Below are positions 32,927 through 41,156 of a stretch of 47,313 bases of DNA, one piece after another. The translations under genes and the position numbers were made by a program. The DNA comes from Oscillospiraceae bacterium (GTDB lineage: Bacteria; Bacillota; Clostridia; Oscillospirales; Ruminococcaceae). The stretch covers positions 1 to 47,313 of the forward strand of contig JAFZGF010000038.1 in NCBI GenBank assembly GCA_017555565.1. Reading direction: 5' to 3'. The number at the start of each line of letters is the position of its first letter. Position 1 is the stretch's first letter. A model generated the notes under the pieces. That model had not been told where the DNA came from and did no database searches. It saw nothing but the letters and a program-made list of their open reading frames with translations.

Positions 32927-33505
32927 ATGAACTATTTTTTTATCGCATTTTTGGCATTGATACTTCTTATATCATTATTCAAGTTCAATGGCTATAATTC
33001 TGACGGTTTCAACCGAAAAGGAATACATCTGAACGGAACAAGATATGATGATGATGGCTATGATTGTAAAGGTTATAACAAAAATGGCTACAATCGTCAA
33101 GGGTACAATAAAGAAGGATATAATTACAAAGGATATAATTATTACGGATATACTATAGAAGGAAAAAACATTAACGGACAATATAACAGACTATTTGATA
33201 AAGTGAATAAAGATGGCTTTTGTCCGTTATCTGATTTTCCCATCATAATTACTACACACGCAAAACAACGTATTATCGAACGCATTCCGCCCAATTATTA
33301 TGATGATATGAATACTATGGTATACGATGCCTATTGTTACGGAAAAAGTAAATATCAGGTAAAGAAAAGTTCTGCACAGCAAATGGAAACATATGAGTCA
33401 CGATACGATAGTAGCAGATTACTGATATATCGTGGTTATATATATGTCTTTTCTACAGATAATAAACTTATTACTGTTTACAAAAACAATAACATTATAT
33501 TGTAA
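32927..33505 (+). CDS. Membrane-anchored protein with Gly-Tyr-Asn pentad repeats
   Basis: A 192-residue protein of unknown function. One N-terminal hydrophobic span (about 3-18) is followed by a run of five-residue repeats, consensus xxGYN, through residues 21-82 (GYNKNGYNRQGYNKEGYN in the middle). A globular part of about 90 residues follows, starting TTHAKQRIIERI, which looks like the His-Ala-xx-Arg opening of DUF4258/RelE-like small domains; this is a weak match. Codons differ between repeat copies, so the repeats are old or under selection. Base use is more AT-rich than the neighbours, hinting at transfer. Lone plus-strand gene with own promoter and terminator. Confidence 0.82.
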   Translation: MNYFFIAFLALILLISLFKFNGYNSDGFNRKGIHLNGTRYDDDGYDCKGYNKNGYNRQGYNKEGYNYKGYNYYGYTIEGKNINGQYNRLFDKVNKDGFCPLSDFPIIITTHAKQRIIERIPPNYYDDMNTMVYDAYCYGKSKYQVKKSSAQQMETYESRYDSSRLLIYRGYIYVFSTDNKLITVYKNNNIIL

Positions 33506-33540
33506 AAAAACCCGCTGCATTTTACAATGCAACGGGTTTT
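33504..33540. terminator. Bidirectional terminator between GYN gene and plsY
   Basis: Stem AAACCCGcTGCAT / ATGCAaCGGGTTT with one mismatch and a 6-base loop; T runs on both strands end both convergent units. Confidence 0.9.
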
Positions 33541-33546
33541 GAATAT

Positions 33547-34203
33547 TTATTTTGATTTTTCGCCGATTTTACGTTCTGTACCTGCCATAAGGCGCTTGAT
33601 ATTGGAACGATGGGCATAGATAATAATTGCTGGCAGAATTACTGCAGCAATACCATGAGGAATTGAATAACTGCCTGAAATCATAAAACTTATAAATGTA
33701 AACACTGTATAGCCTGCAACAGCAAGAATAGATGCCAATGACACATATTTTGTCAATGCAACCACAACAAGCCATACACCAAAAGCAGCAGCTGTGATAG
33801 GTGGTGTACCTGCCATCATTGCGCCAAATGCAACACTGATGCCTTTACCGCCTTTGAACCCGAAGAAAACAGGTTTCAGATGACCAAAAAGCGCACCTGC
33901 TACTGCAATATACAGTGCAAGGTCTCGGAAAAATTCGATATTTTCAACACCTGCAAGCTGCTGGCTGTTCATAATGGCATTGCAGATTACAACAGAAAAA
34001 ACACCTTTGAAAAAGTCGCCTGCAAATGTTGCTGCAGCAGCTTTTTTTCCGAATGTGCGCAGAACGTTTGTCATTCCTGCATTGCCGGAGCCAAAGTTAC
34101 GGATGTCCTGTTTATAAAATGTTTTACTGATAACTACAGCAAAGCTGATTGAACCAAGAAGATAGCCTATAGTAAAAACAAGAGCTAAGGTCAGGTAAAT
34201 CAT
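33547..34203 (-). CDS. plsY: Glycerol-3-phosphate acyltransferase PlsY
   Basis: A 218-residue, five- to seven-span membrane enzyme that acylates glycerol-3-phosphate from acyl-phosphate, the first step of phospholipid synthesis. The three conserved loops are seen: GSISFAVVISKTFYKQDIRNFGSGNAGMTN, split here as GSISFAVV and RNFGSGNAG; GHLKPVFFGFKGGKGIS in short form GFKGGKG; and HRSNIKRLMAGTE. Last of the DUF512-der-plsY operon, two bases after der. Confidence 0.96.
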   Translation of the reverse strand: MIYLTLALVFTIGYLLGSISFAVVISKTFYKQDIRNFGSGNAGMTNVLRTFGKKAAAATFAGDFFKGVFSVVICNAIMNSQQLAGVENIEFFRDLALYIAVAGALFGHLKPVFFGFKGGKGISVAFGAMMAGTPPITAAAFGVWLVVVALTKYVSLASILAVAGYTVFTFISFMISGSYSIPHGIAAVILPAIIIYAHRSNIKRLMAGTERKIGEKSK

Positions 34204-34205
34204 AT

Positions 34206-35525
34206 TTATTCTCCTCTTTCACGGATAATCAGACGAAGTGGTGTACCTTCAAGGCCGAACACTTCACGAATCTGATTTTCAATATATCTCTGGTATGAGA
34301 AATGGAACAGTTCTTTATCGTTACAGAAAGCAACAAATGTAGGTGGACGTGTGGAAATCTGTGTCATATAGTAGATTTTCAGACGTTTGCCTTTGTCTGA
34401 TGGTGGCTGTACACGGGCAACGGCTCTGGCCAGAATATCGTTGAGAACACCTGTTGTTGTTCTGAATGAGTTCTGGTTATCAACAAATTTGATAAGTTCA
34501 AACAGTTTGTCCAGACGCTGACCTGTCTGTGCAGAGATAAAAATCATAGGAGCATAAGACATAAATTTGAAATGTTCTGCAAGGTCTTTTCTCATAACAT
34601 CCATTGTCTTATCGTCTTTTTCAACAGCATCCCATTTATTGATGGCAATGATGCAGGCTTTACCCTGTTCATGGGCATAACCGGCAATTTTGGAGTCCTG
34701 TTCTGTAAAGCCTACTGTGCCGTCAATCATAATTACACACACTTTACTGCGGTCAACTGCTGCCAGTGCACGGATTACAGAGTATCTTTCAACACCGTCA
34801 TCAACATTGCCTCTTTTGCGCATACCTGCTGTATCTGTGAATATAAATTTGCCGTGTTTGTTTTCAATATAGCTGTCAACAGCGTCACGTGTTGTACCGC
34901 TTTCATCACGTACAATCATTCTCTGCTGACCAAGAATTTTGTTTACAAGGCTGGATTTACCAACATTTGGACGACCGATAACAGCAACGGAGATTTTTTC
35001 ATCTTCGTCTTCTTCCTCTTCAGAATATTTGATGTATTTGAAACATTCATCAAGGATATCACCTGTGCCGTGACCGTGCACGGAAGAAACCGGGAATGGT
35101 TCGCCAAGGCCAAGTGAGTAGAAATCATAGATGTCGTCCGGAACGCGACCGATTGTATCGCATTTATTTACCACCAGCACAGTTGGCTTGCCGCTTTTCA
35201 GCAGCATTGTGGCAACATCATAGTCGTTGGCTGTAACACCGCTGCGGATATCTGTAACAAACAGAATAACATCTGCAGTGTCAATAGCAATCTGAGCCTG
35301 GTCTTTGATATGTCTGAGAATAGTATCGTTATCTTTTGGTTCGATACCGCCTGTATCAACAAGTGTGAATTTTTTATCCAGCCATTCACCTTCAGCATAG
35401 ATTCTGTCACGTGTTACGCCTGGAGTATCTTCAACAATGCTGATACGAGTGCCAATTATTTTATTGAAAAGTGTGCTTTTGCCTACATTAGGTCTGCCCA
35501 CTATTGCAATCATTGGTTTTGCCAT
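34206..35525 (-). CDS. der: Ribosome-assembly GTPase Der (EngA)
   Basis: A 439-residue protein with two GTPase domains in tandem and a KH-like C-terminal domain. First domain: GRPNVGKS (8-15 region), DTGGIEP, NKCD. Second domain: a second GRPNVGKS near 185, DTAGMRKRG, NKWD. It works in 50S subunit assembly. Full family length. A short acidic linker (EEEEDEDEK) joins the GTPase domains. Placed between DUF512 and plsY, the conserved Clostridia order. Confidence 0.97.
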   Translation of the reverse strand: MAKPMIAIVGRPNVGKSTLFNKIIGTRISIVEDTPGVTRDRIYAEGEWLDKKFTLVDTGGIEPKDNDTILRHIKDQAQIAIDTADVILFVTDIRSGVTANDYDVATMLLKSGKPTVLVVNKCDTIGRVPDDIYDFYSLGLGEPFPVSSVHGHGTGDILDECFKYIKYSEEEEDEDEKISVAVIGRPNVGKSSLVNKILGQQRMIVRDESGTTRDAVDSYIENKHGKFIFTDTAGMRKRGNVDDGVERYSVIRALAAVDRSKVCVIMIDGTVGFTEQDSKIAGYAHEQGKACIIAINKWDAVEKDDKTMDVMRKDLAEHFKFMSYAPMIFISAQTGQRLDKLFELIKFVDNQNSFRTTTGVLNDILARAVARVQPPSDKGKRLKIYYMTQISTRPPTFVAFCNDKELFHFSYQRYIENQIREVFGLEGTPLRLIIRERGE

Positions 35526-35545
35526 ATTGTACCTCCTTATTATCT

Positions 35546-36859
35546 TTAAAATTCAGTACCTAACAGCTTCTGGGCTAACTGATAGCCATCGTTAGGATAA
35601 AACTCTGTTTTTACACCCAGGGCTGCTTCGATATCAGCCGGGGTTTTGTTATCAAGGAACATATCCTGCTCACTGCGCAGCATATCATTACACAGCAGAA
35701 GTCTGTCTGATGTAAGTTTTCCCTGCAACTGATCTATTATATCTGTGGCAGTGATAAGGCCTGTAACCCATACATTGCCGCCAAAGAAATTGTTTTTGAT
35801 TTTGTGGACTGTCACATCCAGCATATCTCCTGCTTTTTCCTTTGCTTTTTCAATTACTGAGCAAAGTACAGGATACATAGCTTCACCGGTAACAATATCG
35901 GCTTTTACTTTTTCTGTAAGGCCTTCGTACCAGTTCAATTCTTCCTCAAAGCTGTCTATAAGGGTACGCACCATGCCTACACCGTTTTCGATCTGTGGGA
36001 AAGAGCCATAGTAGGCAGTTTCCGGAATAGGCAGTTCTGCACGAAGGAAGAATTCGTCTGAAAGATACACAAGTCTTTCACCCTGCTGTTTGTAGAAGTC
36101 TTCTGTCCAGCTGTTAACCTGGTCAATTACGCAGCGGCACTCTTCTTTTGAGAAAGTTTCCACCGGTGCAAGACCATCACGGTAACGGGTAACACCTACA
36201 GGAACAATTGAGCAACTGGCAACCTGCGGATACAGACTCTGCAATTTTTCAATTGATTTTTTCAGAATTTCTCCATCATTTACGCCTTTGCAAAGAACAA
36301 TCTGCGTGTTCATTACAATGCCTGCATCGGCAAATTCCTGCATAATGTCATTTATTTCCACAGCGCGAGGATTTTTCATCATAAACAGACGCACATCAGG
36401 GGCTGTTGCGTGGACAGAAATATTGATAGGTGAAATTTTCATCTTTTTGATTCTGTCAATTTCGCGGCGGGAAAGATTTGTAAGGGTAATATAGTTGCCG
36501 AAAAGATAGGAAAGTCTTTCGTCATCATCCTTGAAATACATATCCTGGCGCAGGCCTTTTGGCAACTGGTCAACAAAGCAGAAAATGCATTTGTTTTTGC
36601 AGGAATGCTGTTTGTCAATGAGATATGTGGCAAATTCAAGACCCAGAGGTGTATAATCATCCTCTTTAACTATATGAAGATTGATTTTTTCACCATTTCT
36701 GGAAATTTCCACATCCAGCTGTGTATCTGTGGAATAGAACTGCAAGTCCATCATATCAAATATTTCTTCGCCATTTATAGAAACAAGTTCATCACCTGGC
36801 ATAATATTATATTTGTGGGCAGGTGTGCCCTTTTCAACATCAATAATCCTGACTGCCAT
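35546..36859 (-). CDS. DUF512-family radical SAM-like protein with PDZ domain
   Basis: A 437-residue cytoplasmic protein. An N-terminal PDZ-like domain (about 1-65, with HKYNIMPGDELVSINGEEI) precedes a radical SAM-type part with Cys87-x3-Cys91-x2-Cys94 in the CIFCFVDQLP segment, and a DUF512 C-terminal region. The reaction is unknown. The gene is always near der and plsY in Clostridia, but no function follows from that. Ribosome site AGGAGG. Confidence 0.92.
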   Translation of the reverse strand: MAVRIIDVEKGTPAHKYNIMPGDELVSINGEEIFDMMDLQFYSTDTQLDVEISRNGEKINLHIVKEDDYTPLGLEFATYLIDKQHSCKNKCIFCFVDQLPKGLRQDMYFKDDDERLSYLFGNYITLTNLSRREIDRIKKMKISPINISVHATAPDVRLFMMKNPRAVEINDIMQEFADAGIVMNTQIVLCKGVNDGEILKKSIEKLQSLYPQVASCSIVPVGVTRYRDGLAPVETFSKEECRCVIDQVNSWTEDFYKQQGERLVYLSDEFFLRAELPIPETAYYGSFPQIENGVGMVRTLIDSFEEELNWYEGLTEKVKADIVTGEAMYPVLCSVIEKAKEKAGDMLDVTVHKIKNNFFGGNVWVTGLITATDIIDQLQGKLTSDRLLLCNDMLRSEQDMFLDNKTPADIEAALGVKTEFYPNDGYQLAQKLLGTEF

Positions 36860-36948
36860 AATACCTCCTGATTAAAATATAATGGAAACTTCACTAACAA
36901 TATATTTTACCATATTATTATTGAATTTTCCACAAAAAATTGAATTAC

Positions 36949-36980
36949 AAAAAAATAAAGGGCAGGAAAGACCTACCCTT
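36949..36980 (-). terminator. Intrinsic terminator of the DUF177-rpmF operon
   Basis: Stem AAGGGTAGG / CCTGCCCTT (one G-T pair) read on the minus strand, followed by TATTTTTTT. Confidence 0.85.
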
Positions 36981-37003
36981 GACTGTTTAATTATACAAAA
37001 GAA

Positions 37004-37186
37004 TTAAGCTTCTTTTTTGATAACAGCTTTGCCTTTGTAATAACCGCAAGATTTGCAAACTCTGTGTGGAAGTGTCAATTCGCCGCACTGTGGGCATTTT
37101 ACGAATGATGGAGCTTCGAGTTTCCAAACATTTGATCTTCTTTTATCTCTTCTTGCTTTTGAAAGTTTTCTCTTTGGTACTGCCAT
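37004..37186 (-). CDS. rpmF: 50S ribosomal protein L32
   Basis: A 60-residue ribosomal protein starting [19 protein letters not shown]. Zinc-ribbon form with CPQC and CKSC pairs near the C-terminus. I took the ATG at 37186 since AGGAGG is eight bases upstream; an ATG nine bases further up is in frame but not preceded by a site. Forms an operon with the DUF177 gene as in most bacteria; the usual next gene plsX is not here, and a terminator follows. Confidence 0.96.
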   Translation of the reverse strand: MAVPKRKLSKARRDKRRSNVWKLEAPSFVKCPQCGELTLPHRVCKSCGYYKGKAVIKKEA

Positions 37187-37204
37187 TTTTAGCACCTCCT
37201 CTAA

Positions 37205-37708
37205 TTATTCATCGTTATCCAGTAATTGTTTTAAGATTAATAACCTTGGGTCAACTCTTTCTTCGAGCTGACAGCCACAATTCTCTTCCTTCGGTCTGCC
37301 ACATTTTGGACAAAGGCCCTGACAATCCTCTTTGCAGAGCATTGTAGAAGGGATTTCCAAAGAAAGTTCTTGCAACACAAGCTGTTTTACGTCAAGTATG
37401 TTATTGCTGTTCACCGGGATTTCGCTTTCCGGGTCTGTGAGGGTCGCCGGAGTAACTATAAATTCCTGTGAAAAGGAAAAATCCTTTTCAAACAGCTTTA
37501 AACATCTTGCACAGCTGCACTTGGCTGTTGCCTGTACAGTAAGCTTTATAAATGTTTCGCCATTACCTTTTTTAAGGAACAGGTCTGTTTTTACAGGCTG
37601 TTCAAAGGTTGCATCATAGCTGACATTTTCTGCGGAAAAATCAAATTCCGTTGTAAGCTGTTTTTCAGTCTCACCACGAGTGAAGATATTGCTGAGATTA
37701 ACTAACAT
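37205..37708 (-). CDS. DUF177 (YceD-like) protein
   Basis: A 167-residue protein linked to large ribosomal subunit assembly or rRNA accumulation in plants and bacteria (DUF177). CARCLKLFEKDF mid-protein and the cysteine cluster CKEDCQGLCPKCGRPKEENC near the C-terminus are family marks and probably bind zinc. The start is the ATG at 37708 with GAGGTG ahead of it. Always paired with rpmF; the pair is driven by a perfect consensus promoter. Confidence 0.92.
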   Translation of the reverse strand: MLVNLSNIFTRGETEKQLTTEFDFSAENVSYDATFEQPVKTDLFLKKGNGETFIKLTVQATAKCSCARCLKLFEKDFSFSQEFIVTPATLTDPESEIPVNSNNILDVKQLVLQELSLEIPSTMLCKEDCQGLCPKCGRPKEENCGCQLEERVDPRLLILKQLLDNDE

Positions 37709-37733
37709 AAAGCACCTCATAGGTCACTTAAAT

Positions 37734-37762
37734 ATTATATAAAGCTTTGCACATTTTGTCAA
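37734..37762 (-). promoter_or_regulatory. Perfect consensus promoter of DUF177-rpmF
   Basis: -35 TTGACA (37762-37757), 17-base spacer, -10 TATAAT (37739-37734) on the minus strand. The -35 box lies in one arm of the inverted repeat at 37754-37780. Confidence 0.88.
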
Positions 37763-37780
37763 GGATATTTTTTGACAAAA
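37754..37780. repeat. Inverted repeat over the -35 box, possible operator
   Basis: Perfect 9-bp inverted repeat TTTTGTCAA / TTGACAAAA with a 9-base spacer. One arm contains the -35 box of the DUF177-rpmF promoter. Dyads of this size at -35 often bind a repressor; it could also be chance, since TTGACA is itself half of it. Confidence 0.55.
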
Positions 37781-37816
37781 TGACGAAGTTTTTGGCTGAT
37801 TTTCTATTAATTTTAC

Positions 37817-37850
37817 TCAAAACAAAGGTGGCGTTTTACCAGCCACCTTT
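37817..37850 (-). terminator. Terminator after the small P-loop gene
   Basis: Perfect 9-bp stem AAAGGTGGC / GCCACCTTT with a 9-base loop, then TTTGTTTTG on the minus strand. Confidence 0.85.
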
Positions 37851-37879
37851 ATTATGAGTTTTGCAATTAGGTTTAATTA

Positions 37880-38281
37880 TTACAGGTATTTTTTTACGTT
37901 TTCTGTAAGTTCTTCTTCTGCAGCTGAAACTGTTACAACAACGAGTTTGTCGCTAGCAATAGCATCGATTTTTTCCAGGAGTTCGCCCAGAGCCTGAACG
38001 TTCTTTTCACCGATTTTCAGAAGACCGTCAACATAAACCTGTTCGATATCGTAGTTGCCTGCGAGAACGCCAGCAAAGAAGCCATAGAACATATTGTAGT
38101 CAGCAATTTTGTATTCGTCAACGTCAATAAGTCTTACTGCTGCATTGATGTTGTGTGTTTCCTGCATAGATTTTTCGATGCAAACGATGTTGCCTTTTAC
38201 AACGCTGAGGTTTTCGTTGATCATGTCGATCAGCTGTTTTGTTTTGCCTGAACCTTTAGGACCAGTAATTAATTTAATCAT
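37880..38281 (-). CDS. Small P-loop ATPase-like protein, unknown
   Basis: A 133-residue protein starting with a hydrophobic strand and a Walker A motif GPKGSGKT (7-14). The rest is alternating strand and helix, with a possible Walker B strand near QVYVDGLL and a closing LVVVTVSAAEEEL. Too short for a full AAA+ or kinase domain. Similar small P-loop proteins occur in Clostridia without known role. It follows pgi by 33 bases with an AGGAG site, so the two are probably one transcript, though a shared function is not obvious. Confidence 0.82.
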   Translation of the reverse strand: MIKLITGPKGSGKTKQLIDMINENLSVVKGNIVCIEKSMQETHNINAAVRLIDVDEYKIADYNMFYGFFAGVLAGNYDIEQVYVDGLLKIGEKNVQALGELLEKIDAIASDKLVVVTVSAAEEELTENVKKYL

Positions 38282-38314
38282 AAGAATACACTCCTTTATT
38301 GTACGCTGTAAGCG

Positions 38315-39646
38315 TTATTCACCTAATTTTTTCAAAAGTTCTTCGCGCTGAGCTTCATAGCCAAGTTTGCCCATAAGTGCAAACATATTTCTCTTGTAGT
38401 CTTCAACGCCCGGCTGGTTGAATGGGTTTACACCCAGCATATAACCGGAAATAGCACATGCTTTTTCAAAGAAGTAGATAGCATGACCAAGTGTAACTTC
38501 GTCTTTGCCGTCCAGTTCAATAACGATATTTGGTACACCGCCATCATTATGAGCCAGGATAGTACCTTTCATCGCATTGGTATTAACGATAGACATATTC
38601 TGATTTGCCAGGAAGTTGAGGCCGTCAGCATTTTCAGGATCTTCTTCCAGGAAGAAATCAGCTTTTGGAGCTTTGATGTCGATAACAGTTTCGAACATTG
38701 TGCGGCTACCGTCCTGCACGAACTGACCCATAGAGTGGAGGTCTGTTGAGTAGATAACGGATGCTGGGAAAAGACCTTTCTGATCTTTGCCTTCACTTTC
38801 GCCGAACAGCTGTTTGTACCATTCGTTCATAAGTGTCCAGTCTGCGTCATAACATGCCATAAGTTCAATTGCTTTGCCTTTGCGCAGAAGAATATTTCTT
38901 GCTGCAGCATATTTGTAGCAGTCATTGTCAGGTGAGAGAACTTCATACTCTTTGCATGCGTTCTGTGCGCCTTCCATCAGTTTGTCAATATCAAAGCCTG
39001 CTGCTGCGATTGGCAGAAGACCAACTGCTGTAAGTACGGAGAAACGACCGCCAACATCGTCAGGAACAACGAATGTTTCGTAGCCTTCTCTGTCTGACAG
39101 ATTTTTCAGTGTGCCGCGGGCTTTGTCAGTTGTAGCATAGATACGCTTTGCAGCGCCTTCTTTGCCATATCTTTCTTCCATAAGTTTTTTGAAAACACGG
39201 AAAGCCAGTGCGGATTCTGTAGTTGTACCTGATTTGGAGATAACATTTACTGAAAGACGTTTGCCTTCGCAAAGTTTCAGGATATTGTTAAGATAATCAG
39301 GGCTGATATTGTTGCCAACGAAATAAACTTTAAGGTCATTAAGATCGTTGTACTGCATTGAACCCAGATATTCGATAGCTGCACGGGCGCCAAGATAGGA
39401 ACCGCCGATGCCGATAACTACAAGAACATCGCTGTCGCTTCTGATTTTTTCAGCTGCTTTTTTGATTCTGCCGAATTCTTCTTTATCGTAAGAAAAAGGC
39501 AGGTCAAGCCAACCAAGAAAATCATTGCCTGCACCGCTTTTTGCATGCAGAATGTTGTGGCACAGCTCAACCTGTGGATATACATTATCAAATTCTGCCT
39601 GGGAAACAAAACCGTTCAAATATTTACCATTGAATTTTACAGACAT
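38315..39646 (-). CDS. pgi: Glucose-6-phosphate isomerase
   Basis: A 443-residue cytoplasmic enzyme that interconverts glucose-6-phosphate and fructose-6-phosphate. Substrate-site motifs: [32 protein letters not shown] and the closing [14 protein letters not shown]. Length fits the short bacterial type. The start at 39646 is preceded by AAGGTG; an upstream in-frame ATG 42 bases away lies too near the predicted transcription start. Promoter at 39703-39731. Confidence 0.97.
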   Translation of the reverse strand: MSVKFNGKYLNGFVSQAEFDNVYPQVELCHNILHAKSGAGNDFLGWLDLPFSYDKEEFGRIKKAAEKIRSDSDVLVVIGIGGSYLGARAAIEYLGSMQYNDLNDLKVYFVGNNISPDYLNNILKLCEGKRLSVNVISKSGTTTESALAFRVFKKLMEERYGKEGAAKRIYATTDKARGTLKNLSDREGYETFVVPDDVGGRFSVLTAVGLLPIAAAGFDIDKLMEGAQNACKEYEVLSPDNDCYKYAAARNILLRKGKAIELMACYDADWTLMNEWYKQLFGESEGKDQKGLFPASVIYSTDLHSMGQFVQDGSRTMFETVIDIKAPKADFFLEEDPENADGLNFLANQNMSIVNTNAMKGTILAHNDGGVPNIVIELDGKDEVTLGHAIYFFEKACAISGYMLGVNPFNQPGVEDYKRNMFALMGKLGYEAQREELLKKLGE

Positions 39647-39702
39647 ATTTTCACCTTCTGTTATGTAAAATAGCATATGATTTTTCACTTTTGCTTTATA
39701 TA

Positions 39703-39731
39703 ATCATACAATAGTAACGGGGCAGTGTCAA
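39703..39731 (-). promoter_or_regulatory. Sigma-A promoter of pgi
   Basis: Consensus -35 TTGACA (39731-39726), 17-base spacer, -10 TATGAT (39708-39703) on the minus strand; start near 39696. Confidence 0.8.
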
Positions 39732-39746
39732 CAATTATTTGCCCCG
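39718..39746 (-). terminator. Palindrome after dacF overlapping the pgi promoter
   Basis: Inverted repeat CGGGGCA / TGCCCCG with a 15-base loop. It probably ends dacF, but the T run on the minus strand is poor (TTACTATTG). Its loop and one arm cover the pgi -35 box and spacer. Confidence 0.45.
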
Positions 39747-39769
39747 CTAAAGCTGTTTCGGCTTTTTTA

Positions 39770-41038
39770 TTACAGCTGACCAATATTCTTTGTCAAAATT
39801 GACAAAGCTTTGACAAAGTCTATTTTTTCTGCATCTTCTTCCAGCACAATATCATATTCTTTTATTTTTCCTTGTCCGCTGTAGAGGGACACACTGCCTA
39901 TTTTCATACCTTTGAACATAGGTGCGTCAATATACTGTGGAAGTTCTGTCCTGCAAGTAAGACTGGTAGTGGCACCTTTTACAAACAGCAGTGCATCCGG
40001 TATGTCGCAGGAGATTTTTGCCTGTTTTTGCGTTCCCAGTTTTACTGCTATCTCCTTTGGTAAATCATTGATTTGCGGAAATGGTTTGGTTTCAAAATTT
40101 GCAAAACCGAAATCCAGCAGCTTCTTTGCCGCTGAAAACCTTTCCTGACTGGAATCAGACCCAAGTACGACGGCTATAAGGGATAAATCATTACGTTTTG
40201 CTGTTGCACATATACACACCCCTGCACCGCTTGTAGTGCCTGTTTTGAGGCCAGTTATGCCGTTGTATGAGCGCAGAAGCTTGTTGGTATTAGCCAGCTG
40301 GGTCTCTCCACCACGTAGATAATCTGTCCATATGGTAGTGTAGTTATAAATTTCCGGGTGTTTCATAAGTTCTTTTGCCATAATTGAAATATCCTTGGCT
40401 GTGGAATAATGGTCTGGGGCATCAAGGCCACAGGCATTTACAAAGTTGGTGTTGTTCATACCCAATTCTTTTGCACGGCTGTTCATCATCCGACAGAAGC
40501 TTTCTTCACTGCCACCTACAAATTCTGCCAGGGCAACCGCCGCATCATTGGCGGAAGAAACTGCCACAGCCTTAAGCATTTCATCTACAGTGAAGATTTC
40601 ACCGGGTTCCAGCCATATCTGACTGCCGCCCATAGAATATGCATGTACTGACACAGGAACAGTATCATTAAGGGTGATTTTGCCTGCATCAAGAGCTTCC
40701 ATAACCAGTAGCATAGTCATTATTTTTGTAATGGAAGCCATAGGCATAGTCTCTTCTGCCCTTTTTTCATACAGAATCCGACCGGTCTGCTCTTCAATAA
40801 GAAAAGCGGCTTTGCAGGGCACATCAAAATCCTGCACAGTTGCAGTTTTATCAACAAAGCTGTCTGTTCCACCCATAGTTTCCATAATCTGTGGAGAAAA
40901 AACATACTGTTCTTCATTTTCAAATTCACTGGTATCTTCTTCTGAATAAACCGGGACAAAATCCATGGCATAAGCCCTGGGAACAACCGCATATATCAGT
41001 GTGAGAACACACAGCAGGTATATAAGTTTATTTTTCAT
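39770..41038 (-). CDS. dacF: D-alanyl-D-alanine carboxypeptidase
   Basis: A 422-residue low-molecular-weight penicillin-binding protein that trims the terminal D-Ala of peptidoglycan stems. A signal peptide (about 1-24) is followed by the S11 catalytic set: Ser102-x2-Lys105 (SITK), Ser162-Ala-Asn164, and KTG (265-267). A C-terminal beta-domain and a possible amphipathic membrane anchor (KALSILTKNIGQL) complete the DacF type. Divergent from mtaB. The symbol is by domain order; dacA/dacB paralogues are hard to separate by eye. Confidence 0.92.
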   Translation of the reverse strand: MKNKLIYLLCVLTLIYAVVPRAYAMDFVPVYSEEDTSEFENEEQYVFSPQIMETMGGTDSFVDKTATVQDFDVPCKAAFLIEEQTGRILYEKRAEETMPMASITKIMTMLLVMEALDAGKITLNDTVPVSVHAYSMGGSQIWLEPGEIFTVDEMLKAVAVSSANDAAVALAEFVGGSEESFCRMMNSRAKELGMNNTNFVNACGLDAPDHYSTAKDISIMAKELMKHPEIYNYTTIWTDYLRGGETQLANTNKLLRSYNGITGLKTGTTSGAGVCICATAKRNDLSLIAVVLGSDSSQERFSAAKKLLDFGFANFETKPFPQINDLPKEIAVKLGTQKQAKISCDIPDALLFVKGATTSLTCRTELPQYIDAPMFKGMKIGSVSLYSGQGKIKEYDIVLEEDAEKIDFVKALSILTKNIGQL

Positions 41039-41098
41039 ATATAAAACTCCTTCTTTTTCTTAATATCTATGTGGGAAACTTTGCGATTATTAAACATA

Positions 41099-41127
41099 TT
41101 GAGAAAAGAATTATAATTTGATATAAT
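41099..41127 (+). promoter_or_regulatory. Sigma-A promoter of mtaB
   Basis: -35 TTGAGA (41099-41104), 17-base spacer, perfect -10 TATAAT (41122-41127). The leader ends in AAGGAG before the ATG at 41157. Confidence 0.82.
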
Positions 41128-41156
41128 ATAATATAGTTTTATTTTAAGGAGCTAAT

